This document shows, one piece after another, positions 26,741 through 35,191 of a stretch of 64,000 nt of DNA. The notes under the pieces are model-generated. The model was not told where the DNA came from, did no database searches, and was given only the letters and a program-made list of their open reading frames with translations. Both the position numbers and the translations under genes were made by a program. Every line of letters starts with the position of its first letter. Within the stretch, counting starts at the first letter, position 1. The DNA comes from an uncultured bacterium. GTDB lineage: Bacteria; Bacteroidota; Bacteroidia; Bacteroidales; Muribaculaceae. Location of the stretch: positions 155,479-219,478 of the forward strand of contig CAJMMT010000001.1 in the NCBI GenBank assembly GCA_905214715.1. Direction: 5' to 3'.

Positions 26741-26863
26741 ATATAGCGGCTATATAATAGAAAAGGTCCTGATATTATGCGACAATAGTGGTCAATGCCT
26801 TTGGCATACCGACCACTATTGTTACGGTCAGATTACAAATATAGAAAAAATATTTGTAATCTG
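26741..26863 (-). promoter_or_regulatory. Leader with stacked inverted repeats before the tricorn-like gene
   Basis: Three inverted repeats fill the upstream region. The first is 26741-26755 (arms ATATAGC/GCTATAT around one G). The second has an outer stem 26783-26793 with 26811-26821 (CAATAGTGGTC) and an inner stem ATGCC/GGCAT. The third is 26829-26842 with 26850-26863 (CAGATTACAAATAT). A -7-like TATATTTG on the minus strand (26843-26836) lies inside the third. If that is the promoter, the middle hairpin would be in a 5' leader of about 100 bases. The hairpins could equally end transcription coming from the right. Confidence 0.4.
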
Positions 26864-26886
26864 TATTTATGTTGTTTTGATGAGAG

Positions 26887-27086
26887 TTAAGAGAATGTTT
26901 GGATTTAACTTCCATTCACCCGAAGAGGATTTTTTGAGATGTTTCCGCAAGTTGAGGAGGGCGCGGTGCGGGCACCGTAACCGACGAAATCTTGGCGGCA
27001 ACAGCCAAAAAAGACCTTCGGGGGGATGGAAAGAATTTACATTCATCCTTCAATTATAAATTCGTGTTAAATTCAAACATTCTCTA
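26887..27086. mobile_element. Transposon-like repeat with inverted ends (copy 1, complete)
   Basis: The ends are inverted copies: 26890-26909 (AGAGAATGTTTGGATTTAAC) pairs with 27066-27085 with a single mismatch. The 7-base ATGAGAG stands outside both ends (26880-26886 and 27087-27093), as a target duplication would. The right 84 bases recur, in opposite orientation, at 63917-64000. A frame of 60 codons (26877-27059) crosses it, but no transposase is encoded, so it would depend on an enzyme made elsewhere. The inner sequence is GC-richer than the ends and contains two runs (TTTTTT; CCAAAAAAGACC). Confidence 0.65.
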
Positions 27087-27105
27087 ATGAGAGAGCCGGT
27101 TGTTA

Positions 27106-28179
27106 TCAGTTGAAGAGGATAATGGACATTGAGAGTGAGAAGACCCATATGACACTCCATATTATCAGAGCTTTGACTGAAATTGTCTTCTGCCTGGTAA
27201 GACTACGGTATAGACCCGTGCCAAGCACTGCTACCGGAATCAAGACGGAAAGAAGTACGAATACCGTTCCGGAGAGTTCCATTATGTCGCCCCGGTGCAT
27301 ATTTACAAGCACTTCGTTCCAGCTTGACGCCAATGTCCAGTCGGGCCAGACGGAGCACACCACCAGCGCCAGAATGCAGCCTGCAAGTACAAGGACTCCG
27401 ATTGAACATCCGAGGCCTATCAACGCCATAATAACTATGGCTATTATGGCTAACAGCTTCACTACCGTGTTCAGAAACCCGGTGAAGCCGCTTCTGTGCT
27501 CAGTGGCATAATTCTTCACATTATCGAATGTGGTATTGGCCATGTTGGCGAAATTCCGTCCGACATTGGCCAGTGTGGGTGCTTCTCCATATAGTTGCAT
27601 GCGCTGCAGCGGGGTCCTTGCTTCCGGCACTACGCAACATAATACCACGTAGACTATGGCGCAAGTGGAGAAAGACAATATGGCCAGCAATATCACGGCG
27701 ACCCGGACCCATGTAACATCAAGTCCGAAATAAGCCGCGATTCCGGAGCATACGCCTCCGATCACACGGTCTTCCGGGTCGCGGTAGAATTTTTTCTTCG
27801 GTTCCGCAGGTTCCTCATAAGGTGGTGGCGTACATGCGGATTCCGTTGTCGTGGACGCGGTTTCCGTCTCGTTTCCGGTATCTGAAGACTCGGTTTCGCC
27901 GAATGATTCGTTAGATTCTATTATTTCCTCAGGACTTCCGAGTCTCGCTATTACTTGGCGCACCTGTTCTATGGAAACGGAAGGTGATGTGGAATTTATC
28001 TGAAACTCGGTAAAGAGTTCGGCGGCCCTGCATTCTATGTCGGATGCAGTCTCTTCTTGACCGGGTGTGTTGGCGAAGAGAGAGCGCAGAGTATCGAGAT
28101 ACTCGCTTAGCAGAGCGTATGCATCTTCATCGATTACGAACAGACGCTGCCCCATGTTTATGTTTACTGTACGCTTCAT
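27106..28179 (-). CDS. PspC-domain membrane protein
   Basis: 357 residues. The N-terminal 110 residues are soluble with an SPSVSIEQVRQVIARLGSPEEI segment typical of Bacteroidetes PspC proteins. A Thr/Glu-rich linker follows, then the PspC domain (about 128-190; FYRDPEDRVIGGVCSGIAAY...WVRVAV) and four further membrane helices to the end. PspC proteins are envelope-stress membrane components. It is 29 bases downstream of the PadR gene and last in the operon that starts at 31022. Confidence 0.9.
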   Translation of the reverse strand: MKRTVNINMGQRLFVIDEDAYALLSEYLDTLRSLFANTPGQEETASDIECRAAELFTEFQINSTSPSVSIEQVRQVIARLGSPEEIIESNESFGETESSDTGNETETASTTTESACTPPPYEEPAEPKKKFYRDPEDRVIGGVCSGIAAYFGLDVTWVRVAVILLAILSFSTCAIVYVVLCCVVPEARTPLQRMQLYGEAPTLANVGRNFANMANTTFDNVKNYATEHRSGFTGFLNTVVKLLAIIAIVIMALIGLGCSIGVLVLAGCILALVVCSVWPDWTLASSWNEVLVNMHRGDIMELSGTVFVLLSVLIPVAVLGTGLYRSLTRQKTISVKALIIWSVIWVFSLSMSIILFN

Positions 28180-28208
28180 GTTCTTGATGTTTTCGGGTTG
28201 CGGTTATG

Positions 28209-28559
28209 TCATTCCTGAAGTCTCTTCTGAAGTCCTCGCAGTCGGTCTATTGTGTTGGAAAGCGAGTCCCACGACATTCCCATAATGTGAAGAAGCATTT
28301 CTCCCTGTCGGGTGAGATGATAATATTTTCTTGGAGGGCCCTTGGGCGATTCCTCCCAGGTATAGTCGAGTTTCTCTTCACGCTTCATACGGTTCAGAAG
28401 TGTGTAGAGTGTGCCTTCCACAACTATCATGTTGGCTTCTTTCAATATGGACAGAATGTCTGAAGGATATGCCCGGTTGTGTTGCAAAGTGAGCAGCACG
28501 CAATATTCGAGCATCCCTTTGCGCATCTGGGTATTTATGTTATCTAACATTCCGTTCAT
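28209..28559 (-). CDS. PadR-family transcriptional regulator
   Basis: 116 residues. The winged helix is plain: MRKGMLEYCVLLTLQH...AYPSDILSIL...VVEGTLYTLLNRMKREEKL...PPRKYYHLTRQGEMLL, followed by a dimerisation helix. This is the short PadR-s2 type. It starts three bases after the outer-membrane gene ends and precedes the PspC gene, an arrangement common in Bacteroidetes. The palindrome at 31061-31087 on the operon promoter is the likely site at which it represses its own operon. The start may be ATG 28559 or ATG 28550. Confidence 0.9.
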   Translation of the reverse strand: MNGMLDNINTQMRKGMLEYCVLLTLQHNRAYPSDILSILKEANMIVVEGTLYTLLNRMKREEKLDYTWEESPKGPPRKYYHLTRQGEMLLHIMGMSWDSLSNTIDRLRGLQKRLQE

Positions 28560-28562
28560 CTT

Positions 28563-31022
28563 TTACATGCCTCCTTCTTGTGAGGGAGCTGAACTTTTGT
28601 TTTCGACTGCGTCGAGTCGGTTGTCGGTACGTTTTACGTCTGCCTTAAGGCCACCGAAACGGAACGCTATGCTTCCGCCGATATTCCACAGTGGCATACG
28701 TGTGCTCTGCCTGTAAACCATGCCTTCGCTCTCAACGGTGTTTTTCCAGCTTCTGTGAGCGTGGAATATGTTGCTTGCGTTGATAGATACCGTCAGACGG
28801 TCTTCCTTCAGGAAACTGCGGGATAGCGACAGTCCGTGGTAATCCCATGCGTTGCCTCTTCCCTGAAGAGATATTCCGGGTGTGGAGCCGCCACCGTAAG
28901 CTGAGATACGCAACTTGAAAGGAGTGGTGTAGTCTACGCTGGCCGTAAAGTTGCCGGTCCATCCGCTTTTCCTGATATCGCCAGTTGTTCCGAGGTTGGC
29001 ATAATATTCTTCGTGCCTTACTGCACCGTAAAGCGATACTCTCAGATCTTTTATAATAGTCCAGTTACCGTTAACGTCAAGCGACCATTTACGGTTGTGG
29101 CCTATGTTCATGGTCGTTACATTTATTATATCATCCTGCAGGAACATGTACTGTTCGATTCCGTTGTTGTTCTGAGAATAACCCAGTGATACGGAGCCAC
29201 CGAATTTCATGCCCCAGTTTGAATAGGTAAGGTTCACGTTGTTGTACCGGGAACTTTTCAGATTGGGGTTACCATACTGCAACATGGTGGGATTCGTATC
29301 GTCCACATATGGGTTAAGCGAGCTGACGTCAGGGCGGGATATTCGCATCTGGTAAGCCAGTCGCAGACTTGCCGCCGGCGAGAAACTGTAACTTACGGCT
29401 GCGTTGGGCACCACGTCGTTAAGGTGTGTGGTGAAGTCAGGATAATCGCCTATTCTGTAACGCAATCCAAGTCTTGTATTCTCATATCTGACACCGGCTC
29501 TCGCATTGAACTTGCCGAATGTGGCATTATACGAAACATATGCGGCAAGGACATCGTTGATTTGTTTCAGCTTGGTTACCGAAGGGTCGTAGACAACAAG
29601 GTCTTCCATGCTGATTCCGTATAGGGTTTCCCTTCTGGATGTAGAGGGATTCCAGTTGGCTTTGGCCCCAGCTTCGAGGGTGTGCCCTTCAAGGAGCAAC
29701 GGCAGGGTATAGTCCAACTGTGCGGTATGGTTGGAATATACGCCTTTGGATTTCATTCCATCGGCGTTCGCCGGCATCGAAATGCCATTTATCCGTTCAT
29801 ACCAATTCTTTGATTCGTTGCCGTTGTTGCCGGTGTTGAACTGATAAGAGACCGTGATATTATGTCCGGGACGGCTGAAATTGTGCTGATATGACGCGGT
29901 GAATCCGGCCCACAAGCCGTTGAACTTCGATTCAGACGGTTTGAAGTATTCCCAGATCATTTCTCCTTGCGGATTATATGCCATGGTATGGTCAGCATTG
30001 TCGTAATGGCCGTGGTATTCACCTATATACCCCGATAGTGTGAAGAGATTGAGCGTATCAGGTTCCCAGGAAATATTCAGGTTGGTGTTCCAGTTGTCGT
30101 TCTTGGTAGGGGGGAATTTGTTTTCGGTGTGTTGCAATCCAATCTCTTTAGAAGCGGTATATTCAATATCGGAGGTACGCGATATATGGTTGTTGTTTAT
30201 CGCTGTATTGAAATAACTTCCTGAAAGGCTGGCTGTAACCTTATTTATTTTTGTACGCCCGTATACGCTTCCTCCAAGATAGCTGTTGCCGCCGTAGAGA
30301 TTGACGTTGGCCGTATATCCTTCTATGGATGTAGGAGCCACCGTAACGATATTCAGGATGCCGCCGATACCTTCCGCTTCATATTTGGCTCCGGGTTCGG
30401 TCATGACCTCGAATTTTTTGATGGTCGATGCCGGCATCGATTTCAATACATTCTTAGGGTCGGCCGAGAGCATAGGGTCTTCCTTGCCGTTTACATATAT
30501 CTTGAAATTGGACTGACCTTTGATCTTGATGTTCTCATCGGCGTCGACGGTTACCATCGGTACCTTGCGTAGCATCTCGAGAGTGGTGTTGGTGGAAGCC
30601 GATGGGTCTTCGTCCACATTGTAGGTCAGTGTGGCTCCATCGCTTTGAATAACCGGCTTCCGTGCGGTAATAACCACCTCCGACAATGTCTCGGCATCTG
30701 TACGCATGATTACGGGCCGGACTTCCGTTATCGAGTCGGCCGGGTTCATCTTTATGTTTACCGTAGTGTCTTTAAGACCGATGCCTGACAATTCAAGCCG
30801 GTATTCCCCGAGCCCCTTTACCGGAAGCTCGTATGAGCCGTCTAAATCCGTCGCGGTGGAAACTGCGGTCGAAATTGAGTCGGCAGGATTGTAAGCCTTG
30901 CAAATGACCCCGACGTTAGGTTGTCCCTGCTGGTCAAGGACGATGCCTTTCAATACATAAGTGGCACCTGTAGCGGTACCGGCCATTAGAGCGAGAGAGA
31001 GGATAAGTGGAAACGATTTCAT
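28563..31022 (-). CDS. TonB-dependent outer-membrane beta-barrel protein (non-SusC)
   Basis: 819 residues. Signal peptide (TATG-ATY), then a carboxypeptidase-regulatory-like beta domain (about 22-105; VLDQQGQPNVGV), a TonB plug (SEVVITARKPVIQSDG... FKIYVNGKEDPM... EVMTEPGAKYEAEGIGGILNIVT) and a barrel of some 590 residues of the outer-membrane beta-barrel family (PF14905 type). No SusD gene follows, which separates it from polysaccharide receptors; the cargo is unknown. As first gene of an operon with PadR and PspC genes it is more likely part of an envelope response. The start is 22 bases from the -7 element. Confidence 0.9.
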   Translation of the reverse strand: MKSFPLILSLALMAGTATGATYVLKGIVLDQQGQPNVGVICKAYNPADSISTAVSTATDLDGSYELPVKGLGEYRLELSGIGLKDTTVNIKMNPADSITEVRPVIMRTDAETLSEVVITARKPVIQSDGATLTYNVDEDPSASTNTTLEMLRKVPMVTVDADENIKIKGQSNFKIYVNGKEDPMLSADPKNVLKSMPASTIKKFEVMTEPGAKYEAEGIGGILNIVTVAPTSIEGYTANVNLYGGNSYLGGSVYGRTKINKVTASLSGSYFNTAINNNHISRTSDIEYTASKEIGLQHTENKFPPTKNDNWNTNLNISWEPDTLNLFTLSGYIGEYHGHYDNADHTMAYNPQGEMIWEYFKPSESKFNGLWAGFTASYQHNFSRPGHNITVSYQFNTGNNGNESKNWYERINGISMPANADGMKSKGVYSNHTAQLDYTLPLLLEGHTLEAGAKANWNPSTSRRETLYGISMEDLVVYDPSVTKLKQINDVLAAYVSYNATFGKFNARAGVRYENTRLGLRYRIGDYPDFTTHLNDVVPNAAVSYSFSPAASLRLAYQMRISRPDVSSLNPYVDDTNPTMLQYGNPNLKSSRYNNVNLTYSNWGMKFGGSVSLGYSQNNNGIEQYMFLQDDIINVTTMNIGHNRKWSLDVNGNWTIIKDLRVSLYGAVRHEEYYANLGTTGDIRKSGWTGNFTASVDYTTPFKLRISAYGGGSTPGISLQGRGNAWDYHGLSLSRSFLKEDRLTVSINASNIFHAHRSWKNTVESEGMVYRQSTRMPLWNIGGSIAFRFGGLKADVKRTDNRLDAVENKSSAPSQEGGM

Positions 31023-31043
31023 TTCAATTCATATTTGATGTCG

Positions 31044-31087
31044 CAAATCTAATACAAAAATAGGTACTATGCAATGCATAGTACCTA
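31044..31087 (-). promoter_or_regulatory. Promoter with PadR-type operator
   Basis: On the minus strand: TTG (31074-31072), a spacer of 20 bases, and a perfect TAGATTTG (31051-31044). A 27-base palindrome with perfect 13-base arms (TAGGTACTATGCA, 31061-31073; TGCATAGTACCTA, 31075-31087) covers the -33 element. A repressor bound there would block RNA polymerase. Confidence 0.75.
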
Positions 31088-31229
31088 TAATTTAAAAGTA
31101 TTTATATATATTATACTACTTGGCAAAGCTTTGTAAAGCTTGATAATCGTTGAAGTAAGTCGTGTAATATTTTAATAATTAGCCAATAATAGGAAATATC
31201 AATATCGGGATTTGTGCGAAGTAAATGGT

Positions 31230-32579
31230 TCAGGCTCCTTTGATTGTTTTTTGTGTTTTTGGTGTCAGACATAGGTGAGGTATTAGCGCACGTTCCCGCT
31301 CCACGCTTGCCATGCGTCGGCGTAGCTCTCGCTGATATTTTTCCCAGTCCTTGATCGGTTTGCGAGCCACTCCACTGTCGGCGGCCGCTTTGGCTATCGC
31401 TGGTGAAACCTGATAAAGCAAACGTCTGTCCAATGCCTTGGGCAATATGTAGTCGCGACCGAAACTCATATCAGGCTCTCCTGGATATGCCTCCACCACA
31501 TAATCGGGCACAGGCTCTTTGGCAAGTGCGGCTATGGCGTAGGCCGCCGCTATCTTCATTTTCTCGTTTATGGTGCTTGCCTGGCAGTCGAGTGCCCCTC
31601 GGAATATATAAGGGAATCCGAGCACGTTGTTCACCTGGTTGGGATAGTCGCTGCGGCCTGTGGCCATAATCACATCGGGAGCGGCGGCTTTCGCCTCTTC
31701 GTATGTAATCTCCGGGTCAGGATTTGCCAACGCGAATACAATAGGACGTGGCGCCATGGAGGCCACCATCTCGCCTGAGACCACGCCTGCAACGCTAAGA
31801 CCTAAGAAAAGGTCGGCACCGACGAGCGCCTCTTCGAGTGTATGGATATTGCGTGGTGTGGCGAATTCCAGTTTTTCCTTGCTTAAGTTCGTACGGTCGG
31901 TGCGTATCACACCCTTGCTGTCGCACATCACAATGTTTTCGCGTTTTACACCGAGTTCCAGATAGAGGCGCGCGCAACTGATGGCCGCGGCTCCGGCACC
32001 GTTTACCACGACGCGGATTTCATCTATTTTTTTGTCTTGTATTTCCAGGGCGTTCAGCAGTGCCGCACCGGAGATTATGGCTGTTCCGTGTTGGTCATCG
32101 TGCATCACGGGTATATCGCATTCCTCTTTTGCGCGACGTTCCACCGTAAAACATTCAGGTGCTTTTATATCTTCAAGATTGATACCGCCGAAAGTAGGGG
32201 AGACGGCCTTGATTATGTCGGCCAGACGGTCGGCATCCTCTTCGTGTATCTCAAGATCGAAAGCGTCTATACCGGCGAATATCTTGAAAAGGAGGGCCTT
32301 TCCTTCCATAACCGGTTTGCCGGCGAGGGCTCCTATGTTGCCGAGTCCGAGCACGGCGGTGCCGTTCGAGATTACGCCGACAAGATTACCTTTATCTGTA
32401 TAGCGGTACACGTCGTCGGGGACCGCCTCGATAGCTTCGCTCGGATAGGCCACGCCGGGCGAGTATGCAAGCGACAGGTCACGCTGTGTGGTATATGGTT
32501 TGGTAGGGACAACCTCAATTTTACCTGGCTGGTTATCTTCGTGATATTCAAGTGCCTCTTCTTTTGTTATTTTGTCCAT
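31230..32579 (-). CDS. Malic enzyme, short form without phosphotransacetylase-like domain
   Basis: 449 residues. The malic domain has YSPGVAYPSEAI, NGTAVLGLGNIGALAGKPVMEGKA, GGINLEDIKAPECF and MHDDQHGTAI; the nucleotide fold has VVVNGAGAAAISCARL. It decarboxylates malate to pyruvate with NAD or NADP. The usual Bacteroidetes MaeB is about 760 residues with a phosphotransacetylase-like half after this point; here a stop follows a basic tail (TPKTQKTIKGA) and no such half lies downstream. It could be a natural short form. Cofactor choice cannot be read with certainty. A single-gene unit. Confidence 0.92.
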   Translation of the reverse strand: MDKITKEEALEYHEDNQPGKIEVVPTKPYTTQRDLSLAYSPGVAYPSEAIEAVPDDVYRYTDKGNLVGVISNGTAVLGLGNIGALAGKPVMEGKALLFKIFAGIDAFDLEIHEEDADRLADIIKAVSPTFGGINLEDIKAPECFTVERRAKEECDIPVMHDDQHGTAIISGAALLNALEIQDKKIDEIRVVVNGAGAAAISCARLYLELGVKRENIVMCDSKGVIRTDRTNLSKEKLEFATPRNIHTLEEALVGADLFLGLSVAGVVSGEMVASMAPRPIVFALANPDPEITYEEAKAAAPDVIMATGRSDYPNQVNNVLGFPYIFRGALDCQASTINEKMKIAAAYAIAALAKEPVPDYVVEAYPGEPDMSFGRDYILPKALDRRLLYQVSPAIAKAAADSGVARKPIKDWEKYQRELRRRMASVERERALIPHLCLTPKTQKTIKGA

Positions 32580-32695
32580 AGCAGATTCTGTTTTGAAAAT
32601 TGACTGTACCCGGGTATGATAAGGTCAAATAATATCATCCTCATACCTTGATGTATAACGCCGCAAACGATGAGGGGGTTCAATATATAGGGTTA

Positions 32696-32739
32696 CTGAA
32701 ATAAAAAACGACACCGTCCGGTGTCGTTTTTTATTTCAG
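32696..32739 (-). terminator. Terminator at the end of the polysaccharide locus
   Basis: A perfect 21-bp inverted repeat, 32696-32716 with 32719-32739, with a two-base loop, core ACGACACCG and A/T runs outside. It lies 14 bases after the stop of the six-hairpin glycosidase gene and isolates the malic enzyme gene. Confidence 0.92.
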
Positions 32740-32752
32740 GTGTGAGTTCGGA

Positions 32753-35056
32753 TTAACGTTTCTCTATGCGTATGTGGTCGATGAGTGCATGGTTGGTGTT
32801 GATATTCATGTTCTCATCTTCCGGTAGGTAGACTATGCCGAGAGTGTGGGTGCCTTTCTCGAGCGGTAGGGTTACGGTGTTGCTCCTACCCCAGTCGTTC
32901 CAGTTTGCCACGCCTCGGTGGGGCATAACCAGAGTGGCGGCCTTGTTGCCATCAAGAGTAAGAGTGCGTATGGCGGCTTTATTCTCGGTGTTCACAGGTC
33001 CGTTGCCGTTGGCGTAACGCACCGAGATGGTGTAGACACCGGTCTCGGGTATTTCTACCTGAACCTCGGTCGGTTTTGCATTGCGGTCTATCTCCACGAA
33101 ACCATTTCCGGTGAATCCTGCAATAGGTGCTGACGGTTGATAGCTTACTTCAGGAGAGCTTATGGTTGTGGTTTCATCTTTGAACTCCAGTATGAATGTC
33201 TCACGATTGCTGAGAGGCTCGGAAGCGAAAGATTGAGTTCCATCAGCAGCCACACCGATCACCTGCCATTCGCCGGGAGTGGTGGCAGGATAACTCGTCT
33301 GACGGGTTTCAGCAACCTTTTTTCCATCTTTCAACACGATGTATCCGGCTATATATTCGATTGGGTTCCACTCAAGCTGATTGTTGACGGGTATGCCGTT
33401 TCCATTCAGAGCAGGATTGTTGGCCAGACGGGTTATGGGAGTGAGGGGAGCTTTCAGGTTGGGAACATTGTTCACTTTCATCGGTGCTATTGGCCGGTTG
33501 TCGAGTTTCACCACTATGTTCACATTGCCTTTCAGCATCTTTGCCGGAATAAGGAGACCCTTTTCAAGATTTTGTTTCTTACCGTTTATCGTCAGCTCCG
33601 ATACCTTGCTTCCGAATCCCTCGACTGTAATGTCGAGCTTGGCGCCACGATAGGGGAAATCGGTGAGGGTGCGTGTGGCGGCGAGGGCTTCGGGTACGAA
33701 AGGCGATATAAGCAGTCCATCTTTTTCGTAATGTATGCCGAAAAGCACACGTGTGGTCAGGGCTATGTTGCCGGCCAGGCACCAGAGCATGTTGGAAGAA
33801 TTAAGCTCGGTGAATATGTCGCCGTTGTCAAGATTGAAGTTCTCTTTGTTCGTACAGAAAAGAGCCGCGGGACGGTATACCGAACCGATGCCCTCCAGCA
33901 CACCTTTCTCGTTGCCGGCTTTTGCCTGGGCAAGAGTCCAGTATGCGCCTACCCAGGGCCACAGGGCATTGTTGTGGTAATTGGGCATATCGGAAATCTG
34001 CGGGTAGAATATGGCGGGTCCGAAGGGGGTATGGGGGTTGTTCTCTGAAATAGATTTCTGATGGTCGGCCGGAGCAATGTCATACAGTATGGCCAGAGCC
34101 TCTCCTAAAGTTTCCGCTCTCGGATTCAGAATCTTGTTGTCACGTCCGTAAGTGTACATTCCATAGTAACCTTTGTCGGGCATCCAGAAAACCTTATCGA
34201 TGTTGGCTGCGAGAGCTTTGGAACGGGCGAAATATTTGTCGGCCTCTTTCTTCTTGCCGAGAATGGATGCCATCTGACCGGCTGCATCGAGAGCGGCCGC
34301 ATACATCACGTTGGTGCCCATAGCCTCGCTCTGCGAAATGTCGACGGTCTGCATCCAGCGCGGATAGCTTTGCTCGCGCCAGTCGATAAATGAAGTCTCG
34401 CCCTTCACAAGACCATTCTCGCTCATAACGGTCTTCTCATCCTTTGCAAGCGATCTCTCGACTATAGGGTAGACTTTTTCAAGCCATTTGCGGTCGCCCG
34501 TAACCTTGTATATCTCGTAGGCCGCGAGAGTCCACACCATACGGTCCGTGGAGATTGGCCATGCGCCTCCCGAGCCGGTATCCTGTATAATCTGTCCACT
34601 CGGATTAACCTTCTTCATCAGCGAGATCATGGATGCTTCCGGTTGCATGTAGGCCATCGAAAGCAATATGGAGTAACTCACGTCGCGGGTCCATACTCCT
34701 GCCCACTCCTTGCCGGTACGCAAGGTCGTGTCGGGTTCGACTGCGTTTACCATCTCATCGAGAGCCATATTGAAGACTGCCTCGTGAAGCAGATTGTTGG
34801 ATTTCAGTTTCGGATACGCGGAGAGGTCGTTTTTGCGTTTCCACGACTGCTCGATAGGCATAAAGTAGCCAGGGCGCCCTTTGTATGTGGATCTGAGTTC
34901 ATAAGGGTTGATGGCCCAGGCCTTGAACTCATTCTGGAAGATGGTGTCTCCGGCCCAACGGTAAGCCTCGGTCTCAACTATAACCGGGTCTGCGGCCACT
35001 GCATTGGCGGCCACTGCCATAATCGGCGCTAAAAACAGATATTTATTGGTTTTCAT
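32753..35056 (-). CDS. Secreted six-hairpin (alpha/alpha)6 glycosidase with C-terminal beta domains
   Basis: 767 residues from ATG 35056; the frame extends to 35098 but 35056 opens directly on the signal peptide (AVAANAVAA-DP). Residues about 60-460 form an (alpha/alpha)6 barrel like the MGH1-like/glucoamylase-like fold: WAGVWTRDVSYSI, GGAWPISTDRMVWTLAAYEIY, IDWREQSYPRW, PNYHNNALWPWVGAYW. A beta sandwich, an Fn3-like segment and a terminal carbohydrate-binding-like module (about 640-767; ending HALIDHIRIEK) follow. I cannot assign a GH family. Being in a dextran-type locus, it probably trims alpha-glucan oligosaccharides in the periplasm. A hairpin and a -7 element just upstream suggest a partly separate transcript. 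Confidence 0.8.
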   Translation of the reverse strand: MKTNKYLFLAPIMAVAANAVAADPVIVETEAYRWAGDTIFQNEFKAWAINPYELRSTYKGRPGYFMPIEQSWKRKNDLSAYPKLKSNNLLHEAVFNMALDEMVNAVEPDTTLRTGKEWAGVWTRDVSYSILLSMAYMQPEASMISLMKKVNPSGQIIQDTGSGGAWPISTDRMVWTLAAYEIYKVTGDRKWLEKVYPIVERSLAKDEKTVMSENGLVKGETSFIDWREQSYPRWMQTVDISQSEAMGTNVMYAAALDAAGQMASILGKKKEADKYFARSKALAANIDKVFWMPDKGYYGMYTYGRDNKILNPRAETLGEALAILYDIAPADHQKSISENNPHTPFGPAIFYPQISDMPNYHNNALWPWVGAYWTLAQAKAGNEKGVLEGIGSVYRPAALFCTNKENFNLDNGDIFTELNSSNMLWCLAGNIALTTRVLFGIHYEKDGLLISPFVPEALAATRTLTDFPYRGAKLDITVEGFGSKVSELTINGKKQNLEKGLLIPAKMLKGNVNIVVKLDNRPIAPMKVNNVPNLKAPLTPITRLANNPALNGNGIPVNNQLEWNPIEYIAGYIVLKDGKKVAETRQTSYPATTPGEWQVIGVAADGTQSFASEPLSNRETFILEFKDETTTISSPEVSYQPSAPIAGFTGNGFVEIDRNAKPTEVQVEIPETGVYTISVRYANGNGPVNTENKAAIRTLTLDGNKAATLVMPHRGVANWNDWGRSNTVTLPLEKGTHTLGIVYLPEDENMNINTNHALIDHIRIEKR

Positions 35057-35095
35057 CAGATATTGGGTTGCTATGTATAAGTATATGTCGGCATT

Positions 35096-35150
35096 CAAAT
35101 TTAGCTGATACTATCAAGTCCGCGAATATACAAAAATTATCGCGGACTTG
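35096..35150 (-). promoter_or_regulatory. Hairpin followed by a -7 element before the six-hairpin gene
   Basis: In the minus direction a 10-bp GC-rich stem (35150-35141 with 35124-35115, CAAGTCCGCG; arms extend by CTAT with one bulge) lies after the GH66 stop. It is followed at 35103-35096 by a perfect TAAATTTG. The -33 position holds TTC rather than TTG. The leader to ATG 35056 would be about 36 bases. This could be a terminator or processing site plus an internal promoter. Confidence 0.5.
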
Positions 35151-35191
35151 AATAGTGTTTAACTTCTATTCGGGTGATTCCGATAGGCGTA

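Noticed and set aside
26877..27059. 60-codon frame as a genuine independent gene
   Set aside because: It falls inside the repeat element and starts in flanking DNA, so it is better treated as part of the element until conservation is shown.
31120..31165. AAGCTTTGTAAAGCTT-like short palindrome between the OMP and malic enzyme genes
   Set aside because: Too short and AT-rich to call a terminator or operator with confidence.
33137..34048. Open frame of 303 codons on the plus strand
   Set aside because: It lies wholly opposite the six-hairpin glycosidase gene and shows no protein family features.
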